From Fundicoccus_A sp052115865 (GTDB taxonomy: Bacteria; Bacillota; Bacilli; Lactobacillales; Aerococcaceae), in the NCBI RefSeq assembly GCF_052115865.1, contig NZ_JBQKME010000011.1:18404-82403 (forward strand): a stretch of DNA of 64,000 nucleotides. The letters run 5' to 3'. This document shows positions 27,797 to 37,048 of this stretch, in pieces (the stretch's first letter is position 1; every line of letters begins with the position of its first letter). The translations under genes and the position numbers were made by a program. The notes below the pieces were generated by a model. It was not told where the DNA came from and did not search any database. It was given only the letters and a program-made list of their open reading frames with translations.

Positions 27797-29122
27797 ATGG
27801 AAACCGAACATGTAGAGTCAACCGCTTTTAGTAAATTTTATGAAAAATATGTGATGAGAGATACTCAAATAGCCATATATTTCTTTTATTTCATTGGAAT
27901 TCTTTTCATTCTTTTTGCATTATTAGTGAATAGTCCTCAAGAAATTTGGAATGGTTTTTGGAAAATCATGGTATCACCTTCTAGCTTAATTACCGATTAT
28001 TTTGAAGTCGGTGGTGTGGGTGCAACTTTTGTGAATGCTGCGATCGTCTTATTACTGAGCACATTTTATGTTCACCGCTATACGAAATGGATTACAGGTC
28101 CCATTAGTGCAGCTTTATTTACTATTTTAGGATTTGCATTTTTTGGAAAAAATATCTTTAATACCATCCCGATTATGTTTGGTTCGATTCTTTATAGCAA
28201 ATTTGTCGATCAAAACCACAATCGAGCATTACTAACCAGTTTGTTTGCAACAGCACTTGGACCAGTCGTCAGTTTGATTAGTTTTGGACAAGATATTCCT
28301 TTTTATTTTTCCATTCCAATCGCTTACGCAGTTGGACTCCTCATTGGTTTTATTATAACCCCAGTCGCATCCGCTTTTTTACGGTTCCACCAAGGCTATA
28401 ATTTATACAATATCGGTTTTACAGCTGGAGTTCTTGGTATGCTGATTGCTAGTGTCATGCGAGCATTTGGATTGTTTGTCGACACAGTGAGCGCGACTTA
28501 CATCGCTCCAACTCTTGGCGTAAATATCTTTTTCTTTGTATTTAATTTAATGCTCATAGGATTAGGCTGGCTTGGAAATAGAAAGACAAAAACATCTTAT
28601 CGTGATTTGTTGGATAGCCAAGGTGTTTTAATTAGTGACTTTGTCCAATCTCATAGTGCAGGTTTGGCCATAATGAATGCTGGTATTCTTGGACTAATCA
28701 GCATGGCTTATGTCCTTGCAGTGGGCGGAATTATTGAAGGGCCGGTCATTGGCGGGATTCTCACCGTCATTGGGTTTGGACTTTTTGGAAAACATCCGCG
28801 AAATGTCATTCCAGTTATCGCTGGTGTTTATGTCACACAAGTGTTAATGCATACCGAATCACCCGCATCCAACTCAGCTTTATTAGCAGCCTTATTTGGA
28901 ACCACTGTTGCGCCTATCTCAGGTAAATTCGGTCCATTGGCTGGCTTTATTGCTGGCGGGCTTCATGCATCACTGGTGCAATTTACTGGATTTGTTCATG
29001 CAGGTGTCAATCTTTATAATAATGGTTTTGCTGGCGGATTTGTTGCTGCTTCGCTCGCACCCATTTTCGAAATGATTCAAGAAAGGAAGAAAGATCATGC
29101 CACGCGAAATAAAAAAAATTAA
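27797..29122 (+). CDS. DUF1576 family membrane protein
   Basis: A 441-residue integral membrane protein of the DUF1576 family with about twelve hydrophobic segments and two similar halves: YNLYNIGFTAGVLG (first half) and VNLYNNGFAGGFVA (second half), suggesting an internal duplication as in transporters and channels. The start ATG at 27797 follows TTGGAGG by six bases; the earlier ATG at 27770 lacks a site. Function unknown; probably a permease. It overlaps the next small gene by 26 bases. Confidence 0.85.
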   Translation: METEHVESTAFSKFYEKYVMRDTQIAIYFFYFIGILFILFALLVNSPQEIWNGFWKIMVSPSSLITDYFEVGGVGATFVNAAIVLLLSTFYVHRYTKWITGPISAALFTILGFAFFGKNIFNTIPIMFGSILYSKFVDQNHNRALLTSLFATALGPVVSLISFGQDIPFYFSIPIAYAVGLLIGFIITPVASAFLRFHQGYNLYNIGFTAGVLGMLIASVMRAFGLFVDTVSATYIAPTLGVNIFFFVFNLMLIGLGWLGNRKTKTSYRDLLDSQGVLISDFVQSHSAGLAIMNAGILGLISMAYVLAVGGIIEGPVIGGILTVIGFGLFGKHPRNVIPVIAGVYVTQVLMHTESPASNSALLAALFGTTVAPISGKFGPLAGFIAGGLHASLVQFTGFVHAGVNLYNNGFAGGFVAASLAPIFEMIQERKKDHATRNKKN

Positions 29123-29438
29123 AAATATTGTGAGTGAACTCCTCGACTATTTTCTCAATGAAAATATCACTGATATCAATGTTCGAGTCCAACTACTTGA
29201 TCAGGAAACACAAATAACGCTAACTGCCCAAACCACTCAACTACCTGAAAACATTGACACCATCATCCATAAAATAAATACCACCCGCCATCCTGAAGTG
29301 GAGGATTACTACGATGATTTATTAGGAATACGCGACAACCAATTAGATTTAGAAGTTTTAGCAACGGTAGTGGATTCGGCTAAGGTTCAATTTGAAAACA
29401 ATATAATGACTTTTACCGTTATAAGAAAAATCAAATAA
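29097..29438 (+). CDS. Small protein coupled to the DUF1576 gene
   Basis: I do not recognise a characterised family. The 113-residue acidic protein has a predicted alpha-beta pattern (NINTTRHPEVEDYYDDLLG in the centre, split as RHPEVEDYYDDLLG) and no signal or membrane segment. Its start lies within the 3-prime end of the permease gene, after AAAGGAAG, so translational coupling and a shared task are likely. Confidence 0.7.
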   Translation: MPREIKKIKNIVSELLDYFLNENITDINVRVQLLDQETQITLTAQTTQLPENIDTIIHKINTTRHPEVEDYYDDLLGIRDNQLDLEVLATVVDSAKVQFENNIMTFTVIRKIK

Positions 29439-29440
29439 AT

Positions 29441-29492
29441 AAAAGCTGAACTTCGGACTCGTTTGTGTAGTGCACCCCGAAAGTTCAGCTTT
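29441..29492. terminator. Bidirectional terminator
   Basis: AAAAGCTGAACTTCGG pairs with CCGAAAGTTCAGCTTT (one bulge) between the convergent DUF1576 and TerB-domain operons. Confidence 0.88.
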
Positions 29493-29494
29493 AT

Positions 29495-30931
29495 TTAGTT
29501 CCCCTGCTCTTCTATCCAATTTTCAACATCTTCTTGATAAAAATCATCCACCATAATTTGCGAACCCTCAATCAGCAAAACTTGATCCTCAACTAAATCA
29601 TACAGTCTTTGATTAATTTGATTCACAAATGCATTCAAGAATAAACCATGTTCTTCACAAAAAGCTTCAGCTTCAAATAAATCTAAACCATTGTTACTGA
29701 CAATCATTTGAAGGAAAACAAGCTGAATCTCTCCATCATCATCAGTATTTACAGTTCCAGTTAATACAGGCATTTCTTCTTCATTTTTTGCTTTTTCTTC
29801 CAATACCACTTCAACGACATCATCTTCATTTTCATCCCCAACAAAATCAGTAATCATATCAACTATTTGGGTTAATTCTTGTTGTGAAGTAGATATTTTT
29901 TCAAAATTCAATTCAATTTTCTTAGGCTCGACTACTTTTTCAGCTTTAGCCATTTTTTTAGCAAGAGCTAATTCAGCCGCTACGCGCTCTTTTATTTTAT
30001 CAACAACAGCTTTATTAAATCGTTTTTCTATATTTTCAAGATCAGCTTGAACTTTAATTTCTCTAAGTCCATATTTTTTGCGAATGGTATTTTCCGCATA
30101 TTTTATCAGTGAACTAATAAAATAATAATGTTTATCTTCTTCATAGGGCCGAACTGCCGTAAGTCGTATCTTGTTAATAAATTGATTACGGGCTTTATTA
30201 GGTGTTGGACCTGCTTCATCTGATAAAGCATCAAAAATTATCGTCCACATATCAAAATATAAAGTCAAAATATCATTTTTATAAGGCCCTTCCCAAATTT
30301 TCGTGGTCCTTGTTTTTGTGGCAAATAAAACTCTTTCTTGTGAGTGGCTTAAGTTATTTTCTTCGCGATAAGACTGATCTAAGTCCCACCATAATGGTTT
30401 TAATTCTGCTGGTGAAAGACGGAATAATTTCTTTAATGTATCGCTCGGTTCTCCTAAAAAGGTGAAAAATACATCGGTTTCTCTCTTTAATAAATCACGC
30501 TCTTTTTTACCTAAGCGATAGTTCAACATGCCTACTTCTGAATATAACTCTGTTTCATGTATACTGCCAAATTGTTTGATCACTCTAGTCCTTGCAAAAG
30601 CATGGATGGCTTGCAAAAAACGTCGAATTTCATAACTATTCCAAGCAAAACTACGAATGTAGTTCATAAAGGTAGTATTTTCTCTTTTAAAATGCTGATC
30701 GAGTATATGAATATAATGCAAATACAATTGATCGACAAGTTGTTCAAATTCTTTATTACCGCGATATCGATCAGTAAAGTAATCATGATTAACATAAGCC
30801 AACCAATTTTCTTCCTTTACTTTACGTTTTCTTGTAGGGATTGGCTCAGCTTGATCAAAAGTCACATCGATAATGTCTTCTATATTTTTGCTTAACCAGT
30901 TTTTTATCGCTTGATAATTTATCATTTTCAT
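29495..30931 (-). CDS. TerB-N/TerB-C domain protein
   Basis: A 478-residue protein resembling TerB-associated proteins: an N-terminal helical part with WWDLDQSYREEN and HYYFISSLIKYAENTIRKK (split), a charged linker (about 335-415), and a C-terminal TerB-C-like domain, GLDLFEAEAFCEEHGLFLN then INQRLYDLVEDQVL. TerB-C domains are thought to bind partners or metal in Ter stress systems. It is the last gene of a three-gene operon with a BrxD-like ATPase and an Lhr-like helicase. The ATG at 30931 is six bases after AGGTG; a GTG three codons earlier overlaps that site. Confidence 0.75.
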   Translation of the reverse strand: MKMINYQAIKNWLSKNIEDIIDVTFDQAEPIPTRKRKVKEENWLAYVNHDYFTDRYRGNKEFEQLVDQLYLHYIHILDQHFKRENTTFMNYIRSFAWNSYEIRRFLQAIHAFARTRVIKQFGSIHETELYSEVGMLNYRLGKKERDLLKRETDVFFTFLGEPSDTLKKLFRLSPAELKPLWWDLDQSYREENNLSHSQERVLFATKTRTTKIWEGPYKNDILTLYFDMWTIIFDALSDEAGPTPNKARNQFINKIRLTAVRPYEEDKHYYFISSLIKYAENTIRKKYGLREIKVQADLENIEKRFNKAVVDKIKERVAAELALAKKMAKAEKVVEPKKIELNFEKISTSQQELTQIVDMITDFVGDENEDDVVEVVLEEKAKNEEEMPVLTGTVNTDDDGEIQLVFLQMIVSNNGLDLFEAEAFCEEHGLFLNAFVNQINQRLYDLVEDQVLLIEGSQIMVDDFYQEDVENWIEEQGN

Positions 30932-31008
30932 TTTTATCACCTGTCTTTCAAATGTGGCTGTGTTATTTAATTGACATTATACTCTGTAAAAGATTAAAAT
31001 CACATCAT

Positions 31009-33132
31009 TTATGCGATATATGGATCACCTTTTAAAAACTCATTCACTTCTTCTAAAGCAAGAGATTCATTGATGACATATTCAATCAATAAATCCTTAG
31101 GAACCAACTTTTGATATTTTAAATAAGCCGTTTCTGCTTGCAAAATAAAATCATTATGTTTAAAATAATTCACCCAGTCCGCACGGCTCACTTCAGCTTG
31201 ACTGGCTTGTTCAAGTGCCTGACGAATCTCTTCTCCAGAAATAAAGACTGAACTACTTCCTTGTTTAAAGGTCCGACCGGTCACTAAATTTAATAAATAA
31301 ACTAGAGTTCGATTAGCTTTTGATCCTAAGAAGCTAACTAACCATGGGTCACCATTATCGGTAAGATGGAAATAAAATCCATCTCTTTTAATAACGGATG
31401 CTGCCATCATTTCAAAAGTTTGCTGGATGCTTGGATCATATTCGCTCCAATCAGCTGACAATAACAATTCTTTCATCCGTTGGCGTATAAGCGAAGAGGT
31501 ATCGAGTCGATCTTTAGATTCAAAATAGGCTTCCCCTTTATGTGCAGGAATGACATGTACTTGCTTTTTGCCAATGTCTATCCATAAAATTTGCCAAACT
31601 TTACCACTTAATAATATATTATCACCGTTAGTTAACCCAGGTTCAACAGCAATCGTTCCGATGTTTTTCAAGTCATGGTAAACACTCAATTCAGGTTCGG
31701 TTGAAAACTGGGTATAAAATTCAGCCATTCGTAACATTGGTTGAGCTGCATTTCCCGAAATAAATTCAAAGTTATCCATTTCTTCAAGATATTCTTTCTT
31801 AATCATGCTTTCTACTAAATACTCTAAATCATTTTCCTCAATATGACGCCATAAATTTCCTCGACTCAAATGTTCCTTCAAAGCTCCCAACGTCAAACCA
31901 TTGTGTTCGATAACCAAGGAAATGATTTGATGAGCTAAGACATCATAGGGTTGTTCTATTTGTGGATTACTATCCAAAAGACCTTCTTCGAGTAATTGAA
32001 TGGCCGCAATGCCTTGAAGTAATTCCCAGCCTTCATGAGCAATAAACCGTAATTTATTCACTCCCGTTCGACGTCCTGACCGGCCAAGACGTTGTGATAA
32101 TGTAGACACATTAGGTGGCGGTCCATATTGGATAATACTATCAACTGAACCAATATCAATCCCTAATTCTAAAGTTGACGTACAGCAAATGGTAAATTTG
32201 CGGCCACGACTTTCTTTTGCAAACTGTTCTGCAAAGAGCCGTGTATCCTTTGGTAAAGAGGCATGATGAACAAAGAAACTAGCTTGATTTTGTTTGTTTT
32301 TCTCAGCCAGTCGATTAAGCGAAGAACCAATTTCTTCCACTTTATTACGACTATTTGGAAAAACTAACATGGCCTCAGCTTGTGCAGCATTGTAAATAAC
32401 GTCAATTCCTTTAAAAAAAGAAGATTCATCACTTTTTTGTTTAGGAAAATAGAAAATTTCATGTTCACGTTCATTTTGCCCACGGTCTACAATAATCGAT
32501 GTTTCTCGATTATTTTGAAAAAACAACTTAGTTCGCATAAAGTCTTCTCGATTTAAAGTAGCTGATAAACCAACACAACGGGGTTGTTTCGTCATATAAA
32601 ATGACAAACGATTCATTAACGACATGACTTGTATGCCACGGTTTTCGCCTAAAAAACTATGAATTTCATCAATGATAATCCATTCTGTCTTAGCGAAAAG
32701 ATGGCGAGCTTCATGAGGGCGGTTGACTAACATCGCCTCAATCGATTCAGGTGTGATTAAAACAATCCCATTTGGGTGTTTCACTAATTCTTTTTTCTTC
32801 GTTTGATTCGCTTCGCCATGCCAACTTGTCACACTGATTTCTAAATCTTGACACATTTGCATCAGACGCTTGAATTGATCATTGATTAAAGCAATTAAAG
32901 GTGAAATATATAAAATTTTCACGCCATCGTGCCAATTTTCAATTTGATTGATGGCGGGCAAAAAAGCTGCTTCAGTTTTACCTGAAGCAGTTGGGGCTGC
33001 GAGTATGAAATTATTATCACTTTCTTGACTAAAAATAATCGCTTTTTTCTGTATCGGTCGTAATTCCTGCCAACCACTATCATAAATATATTCACGTAAA
33101 GACCGATTTAATAAGGAAAATGCATCTGCCAT
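31009..33132 (-). CDS. Lhr-like DEAD/DEAH superfamily 2 helicase (BrxHI-like)
   Basis: A 707-residue SF2 helicase. Motifs: Walker A APTASGKTEA near residue 45, DEIH box in IIIDEIHSFLGE near 150, motif III GLSATLNR, and motif VI QRLGRSGRRTG near 345; the remaining half is an Lhr-type C-terminal region. BREX systems carry comparable Lhr-like helicases with a BrxD ATPase. It starts inside the last codon of the upstream ATPase gene, so the two are translationally coupled. Cytoplasmic; likely acts on DNA. Confidence 0.88.
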   Translation of the reverse strand: MADAFSLLNRSLREYIYDSGWQELRPIQKKAIIFSQESDNNFILAAPTASGKTEAAFLPAINQIENWHDGVKILYISPLIALINDQFKRLMQMCQDLEISVTSWHGEANQTKKKELVKHPNGIVLITPESIEAMLVNRPHEARHLFAKTEWIIIDEIHSFLGENRGIQVMSLMNRLSFYMTKQPRCVGLSATLNREDFMRTKLFFQNNRETSIIVDRGQNEREHEIFYFPKQKSDESSFFKGIDVIYNAAQAEAMLVFPNSRNKVEEIGSSLNRLAEKNKQNQASFFVHHASLPKDTRLFAEQFAKESRGRKFTICCTSTLELGIDIGSVDSIIQYGPPPNVSTLSQRLGRSGRRTGVNKLRFIAHEGWELLQGIAAIQLLEEGLLDSNPQIEQPYDVLAHQIISLVIEHNGLTLGALKEHLSRGNLWRHIEENDLEYLVESMIKKEYLEEMDNFEFISGNAAQPMLRMAEFYTQFSTEPELSVYHDLKNIGTIAVEPGLTNGDNILLSGKVWQILWIDIGKKQVHVIPAHKGEAYFESKDRLDTSSLIRQRMKELLLSADWSEYDPSIQQTFEMMAASVIKRDGFYFHLTDNGDPWLVSFLGSKANRTLVYLLNLVTGRTFKQGSSSVFISGEEIRQALEQASQAEVSRADWVNYFKHNDFILQAETAYLKYQKLVPKDLLIEYVINESLALEEVNEFLKGDPYIA

Positions 33133-34463
33133 TAAAACACCTCAATTTGATCGTCATCCGTATTGGCTGCATCTTTTTGAACAGGGGCAGCAACAGAGCC
33201 AAACTTATCTTGTAAAGCATCAGATACTGTAATAGTTGGATTTTGACGCATCAAATCCAACAATTCAATAAAATCTTTAATCACCGCACGTGGGGTTAAA
33301 AATTCGTCTGCACCGGGACGATTCAATTGAATTTCCATATATTGCACAATTTCGGCTTCAGTTAAACTTACATTAGATTTATAATTTACTTGGTAAATCT
33401 GAATTAAATTAGATAGTAAAGTATAAATTTCTTCATTGGTCAATGGTTTCAGAGGTAAAGTTGTCCGATTTGTATTCAATAAATCCGAATCCATTCGCTC
33501 TTCGAGACCTAAACGCCCTTGTAAAGCACCATACGAAGCCATGCCACGCACATTATTATAAACCGTCTTGCGTGTTGCACCTAAATTGACAAACAAAGCT
33601 CGAGCAACATCAGCCTTACATTCATTATAAATATTCAAAATCCGCTCATAATTGCGTTCCCGCGAAACACTGTTAGACAATTTATAAATATTAACTGCCT
33701 CATCCAAATTCACTACAAACCCACTATAGCCAATCCCAATAAATAATTCTGACATGGTTTTTATGGCATCATACCAATTATCATCGCGAATAATACGATT
33801 AATACCTAGCGCTTGCTTACTTTCAGTCATCGTACGAATATCGCCTCTTAACCAACGAATCGCTTGTAACATTTGCTGTCTATCTTTATGAATTAATCCT
33901 CGATAATATTGAATAATGGCTTGGCCAAACTCAAAAGATAAAGCAACCGATTGAAATTTCGCAAAAGTATCTAAAATAATATTTTCTATTTCAGAGCTAT
34001 ATTTATCGTCCATAATGTCGGCTTGGCTAAGGTGATATTTATTAGAAAGATCTTGGATAATCTGCATAATCCATTCCTCAACAATGGTATTAAGCACATT
34101 CCCATTTTGGGCAGATTTGGTGACTAATTTATCCATAATTTCAGTATATAAAGCAACAGCACTCCCGTCAGTAGCGTAAAGACGTCGATTCGGTGTTAGA
34201 TCAACGGTTGAACTGACGAAGTTTTTCTGCTGGGCTAAATTTTGAATAGTCTGCAACATAAAGCTTTTCCCACTACCAAAATCTCCCACCCAAATTCGCA
34301 AATCACTGCTACCTTGACTAACATCTTCTAAAGTTTGAATGACTTCTTCTACTTCATGACGACGCCCAACAAGCAAGTATTGGACGCCTCGTTTAGGCAC
34401 AACACCTGCTTCTAACGCTTTAATGATACTATCTGCATCTTTACGGTTAACCGACACCACCAT
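33132..34463 (-). CDS. BrxD-like (DUF2791) P-loop ATPase
   Basis: A 443-residue ATPase matching the DUF2791/BrxD family: IIKALEAGVVPKRGVQYLLVG (split IIKALEAGVVPKRG), HEVEEVIQTL, Walker A VGDFGSGKSFML near residue 60, and Walker B FVVNLDEAVNI near 240. In BREX such ATPases accompany methyltransferase and PglZ genes; none of those are here. The ATG at 34463 is eight bases after GGAG; a GTG three codons upstream overlaps the site. First gene of a defence-like operon with helicase and TerB-domain protein. One copy of the recurrent motif lies in it. Confidence 0.87.
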   Translation of the reverse strand: MVVSVNRKDADSIIKALEAGVVPKRGVQYLLVGRRHEVEEVIQTLEDVSQGSSDLRIWVGDFGSGKSFMLQTIQNLAQQKNFVSSTVDLTPNRRLYATDGSAVALYTEIMDKLVTKSAQNGNVLNTIVEEWIMQIIQDLSNKYHLSQADIMDDKYSSEIENIILDTFAKFQSVALSFEFGQAIIQYYRGLIHKDRQQMLQAIRWLRGDIRTMTESKQALGINRIIRDDNWYDAIKTMSELFIGIGYSGFVVNLDEAVNIYKLSNSVSRERNYERILNIYNECKADVARALFVNLGATRKTVYNNVRGMASYGALQGRLGLEERMDSDLLNTNRTTLPLKPLTNEEIYTLLSNLIQIYQVNYKSNVSLTEAEIVQYMEIQLNRPGADEFLTPRAVIKDFIELLDLMRQNPTITVSDALQDKFGSVAAPVQKDAANTDDDQIEVF

Positions 34464-34551
34464 TAGGTCCACTCCTTCATCTACATATACTGCAATTGTA
34501 TCATAATATCATGCTACAACCAAACGTTTGTTCGCTATATTAACCGATGTT

Positions 34552-35289
34552 TTAAAATAATAAATTGATTGCTGAAATGGCAGTTAGGATAATAATGAGA
34601 TATTTATAGCTGGACTCATTAATATGTTTAATTAACCAAATGCCGATTAAAGCGCCAATTCCAATAAAAGGAATCAAAATTAATGTATAAGACATTGTTT
34701 CCCACGTAATGGTTCCCCATAAAAAGACATGAAATGGAACCTTTAGTAAATTAATGATCAAGAAAAACCAAGCAGTTGTTCCAATCATGGTATTTTTATT
34801 TAAGTTTTGGGCTAAAATATAAACATTAAATATTGGACCTGAAGCATTTCCAACCATTGATGAAAAGCCGCTGGTAATACCGACCAGTTGCGTTAACCAA
34901 AGATTGTCTGGCAACTCAACGGCTTTCTTTTGTAATTGACGAATAATTAGTAAAGCTAAGCAAAATAAAACAATGATGCCCATAATAAATTTGAACTGCT
35001 GATCATTCAAATAATTACCGACCAATGCTCCTAGGATAATACCAGTGACTGAAGCAGGCATGAGTTTTAAAATGTCCTTTAATCTTCCTTCTTTACCATA
35101 TTGATAAACCGCTGCTATATCGCCGACGATAAGCATGGGTAACATGATCCCTGCAGAAGCTTTCCCGCCAAACATTGTAGCTAAAATCGCGACCGCTGGC
35201 ATGGTAGCTCCTTGAATCCCTGCTTTAGAAAAACCCACAATTAAGGCCACTACAACTAGCATCAACCATTCACTTATATTTAATCCCAT
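34552..35289 (-). CDS. TSUP (TauE/SafE) family permease
   Basis: A 245-residue membrane protein with about seven to eight hydrophobic segments and TSUP blocks VGFSKAGIQGATMPAVAIL and GFSSMVGNASGPIFNVYIL. The family exports sulfite, sulfonates or related anions. The ATG at 35289 is used; GAGGTG lies ten bases upstream, with a copy of the recurrent motif between them. It is directly downstream of a small FMN-binding protein gene. Confidence 0.88.
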   Translation of the reverse strand: MGLNISEWLMLVVVALIVGFSKAGIQGATMPAVAILATMFGGKASAGIMLPMLIVGDIAAVYQYGKEGRLKDILKLMPASVTGIILGALVGNYLNDQQFKFIMGIIVLFCLALLIIRQLQKKAVELPDNLWLTQLVGITSGFSSMVGNASGPIFNVYILAQNLNKNTMIGTTAWFFLIINLLKVPFHVFLWGTITWETMSYTLILIPFIGIGALIGIWLIKHINESSYKYLIIILTAISAINLLF

Positions 35290-35319
35290 CAATAAATATC
35301 ACCTCAATGAATCTTTTTA

Positions 35320-35709
35320 TTATTCAACTGCCGATTCTAATGCTTTATTCACTGCACTTGTGATGACCTTTGTAGAAGCTGTAGCAGAAGTAACAACATC
35401 AATCTGATAAGAATTTTCTTCAATAATCTTGTTCACAATATGTTCGCCAACTTCTTCATAAGTTGTTACATGGTCGACAAATTCAATATTTTTGATTTTA
35501 TGATCTTCCACTTCAACATCGATTTCAACTTTTAAAAGTAAGGTATCGACTCTTCCTCTATAAATCCCATCAGCAACATCTGCCATATCGATGTTAGTAT
35601 AGTTAATGGAGCGATACTGCCATTGAAATATAATAAATATCGATGCCATCATAATAATTAAAACGCTTAATGAAGCAACCACAACTCTAAACATTTTTTT
35701 ATCGTACAA
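35320..35709 (-). CDS. Membrane-anchored FMN-binding domain protein
   Basis: A 129-residue protein with an N-terminal membrane segment (about 8-28) and one FMN-binding domain: DGIYRGR, VEIDVEVEDHKIKNI and the flavinylation-type motif DVVTSATAST near residue 105. Such domains receive FMN covalently on a Thr from ApbE and serve in extracellular or membrane electron transfer. The motif has Ser instead of the usual Gly before Ala-Thr. TTG start eight bases after AAGGAG. No ApbE gene is in the window. Confidence 0.82.
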   Translation of the reverse strand: MYDKKMFRVVVASLSVLIIMMASIFIIFQWQYRSINYTNIDMADVADGIYRGRVDTLLLKVEIDVEVEDHKIKNIEFVDHVTTYEEVGEHIVNKIIEENSYQIDVVTSATASTKVITSAVNKALESAVE

Positions 35710-35803
35710 TCTTTTCTCTCCTTATAAAATCTATTCATTATCAAATTGTAGACTATTCTACATATTATTAAAAGCCTTAAAAAGCGTTTTGTTGAAAAGA
35801 CAT

Positions 35804-35838
35804 CAAAAAAGAGGCTGACAATTTGAATTATCAGCCTC
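35804..35838 (-). terminator. Terminator after the DsbA-like gene
   Basis: GAGGCTGA and TCAGCCTC form an 8-bp stem; on the minus strand it is followed by TTTTTTG. Confidence 0.88.
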
Positions 35839-35854
35839 ACTAATATTAATTTAT

Positions 35855-36499
35855 TTAAGCATGCGTCTCATTATAAATTTGATTTAATGCTTTTTCGAAA
35901 ACGGTTACGGGCTGTGCACCAGGCACCCCATATTGGTTGTTAAACACAAAGAATGGTACACCTTGAATACCAATTTGATTGGCGGTCATGACATCTTGTT
36001 GAACTTGGTTCAAGTTAATCGCTGGATTATCCAAAATTGAACGAACAGCGCCTTCCTCTAAACCAACAGTTTTACTTAATTCTACTAAGGTTTCATGATC
36101 ACTTAAAACTAAACCTTCTTCAAAAACGGCTTTATACAAACGGTTGAAGAAATCAATTCCCTTACCTTCATTAGTAGCATATTGAAAAACACGATGTGCA
36201 TCAAGTGTATTTGACTCTTGTATAATATCAAAATTAAAATCTAATCCACTATCTTTTGCCATTTTAGTTATTTGACCAAAAGAAGCGCGCATTTCATCCG
36301 CTGAAACGCCTTTTTTAGCCGCCAAAGTTTCGACATAAGATTTACCTGGAATATGTTCTGCTGTTGGATCTAATTGGTAACTCTTATACTCAATTTCTAC
36401 TTCATCACGGTGCTCAAATTTATCTAAAGCATCCTTTAAATTCGTTGTTCCAATGTAGCAAAAAGGACAGACGAAATCAGACCAAATCGTTATTTTCAT
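35855..36499 (-). CDS. DsbA-family (FrnE-like) oxidoreductase
   Basis: A 214-residue cytoplasmic thioredoxin-fold protein of the FrnE/DsbA group. The active site CPFC lies at residues 11-14 (SDFVCPFCYIG), and the cis-Pro loop is GIQGVPFFVFNN near 180. FrnE-like proteins act in oxidative-stress defence as disulfide oxidoreductases. There is no signal peptide. Its start overlaps the end of a small Cys-containing gene by 23 bases, so the two are coupled. Confidence 0.92.
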   Translation of the reverse strand: MKITIWSDFVCPFCYIGTTNLKDALDKFEHRDEVEIEYKSYQLDPTAEHIPGKSYVETLAAKKGVSADEMRASFGQITKMAKDSGLDFNFDIIQESNTLDAHRVFQYATNEGKGIDFFNRLYKAVFEEGLVLSDHETLVELSKTVGLEEGAVRSILDNPAINLNQVQQDVMTANQIGIQGVPFFVFNNQYGVPGAQPVTVFEKALNQIYNETHA

Positions 36500-36644
36500 T
36501 ATTATTGTCCCCCTCGCTTAATTTTTCTTCCTTATTTAATTCTATGGGTCCACAAATACCTGTCTCAATATCACACGTGTAAGCCATAGATTCAGTAGTA
36601 TCTATAAATTCAAATATTTTCATTGTTTTATTTTCAGTCGTCAT
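36477..36644 (-). CDS. Small two-cysteine protein coupled to the DsbA-like gene
   Basis: A 55-residue acidic protein with the motif YTCDIETGICGPI (two Cys six residues apart). The ATG at 36644 follows AAAGGA by nine bases; an ATG six codons upstream lacks spacing. Small proteins with similar CD-TG-C patterns occur near DsbA-like genes in bacilli, to my memory without known function. A thiol substrate, metal binder or regulator of the downstream oxidoreductase is plausible. Confidence 0.65.
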   Translation of the reverse strand: MTTENKTMKIFEFIDTTESMAYTCDIETGICGPIELNKEEKLSEGDNNNENNDLV

Positions 36645-36718
36645 ATGATTCATTCCTTTCATAGCGCACTATATCTATTACACTACATTCTAATGTGTAT
36701 TGGAATGAATTCACTTAA

Positions 36719-37027
36719 TTAAAAGGTTGCTTTACCACCAATAATCGTTAAATCTGGATAATCTTCCATTCCTGCAATAATTGGCTTTGCTTTATTAATC
36801 AATTGTCGAAATACATCCATTTGCAAAGATGCTTGATGGGCCGCAGCATCTTCCCAAACTTCATAGGCGAAAACTTTGTCAGGCTCATCTTCATTCACAC
36901 CAACGATATAGCAATAGCAGTTGTCGACCGCCAACATTCCCTCTGCATCCTCTAATAAATATCTCTGTAATTCTTCGCCTTTGCCTGGAGTTGCTGTAGT
37001 ACTTCTATTCACTGCATATCTTTGCAT
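36719..37027 (-). CDS. ABM-domain monooxygenase-like protein
   Basis: A 102-residue protein of the antibiotic biosynthesis monooxygenase (ABM) superfamily, a ferredoxin-like fold that usually dimerises. The diagnostic pattern FAYEVWEDAAAHQASL is present. Small stand-alone members act on quinones, haem or unknown aromatics. AGGAG precedes the ATG. It lies 20 bases after recQ and may be co-transcribed. Confidence 0.85.
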   Translation of the reverse strand: MQRYAVNRSTTATPGKGEELQRYLLEDAEGMLAVDNCYCYIVGVNEDEPDKVFAYEVWEDAAAHQASLQMDVFRQLINKAKPIIAGMEDYPDLTIIGGKATF

Positions 37028-37048
37028 CGTGATTGACTCCTAATTTTT

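Noticed and set aside
31009..34463. A complete BREX system
   Set aside because: No PglX, PglZ, BrxC or BrxL-like genes flank the ATPase and helicase.
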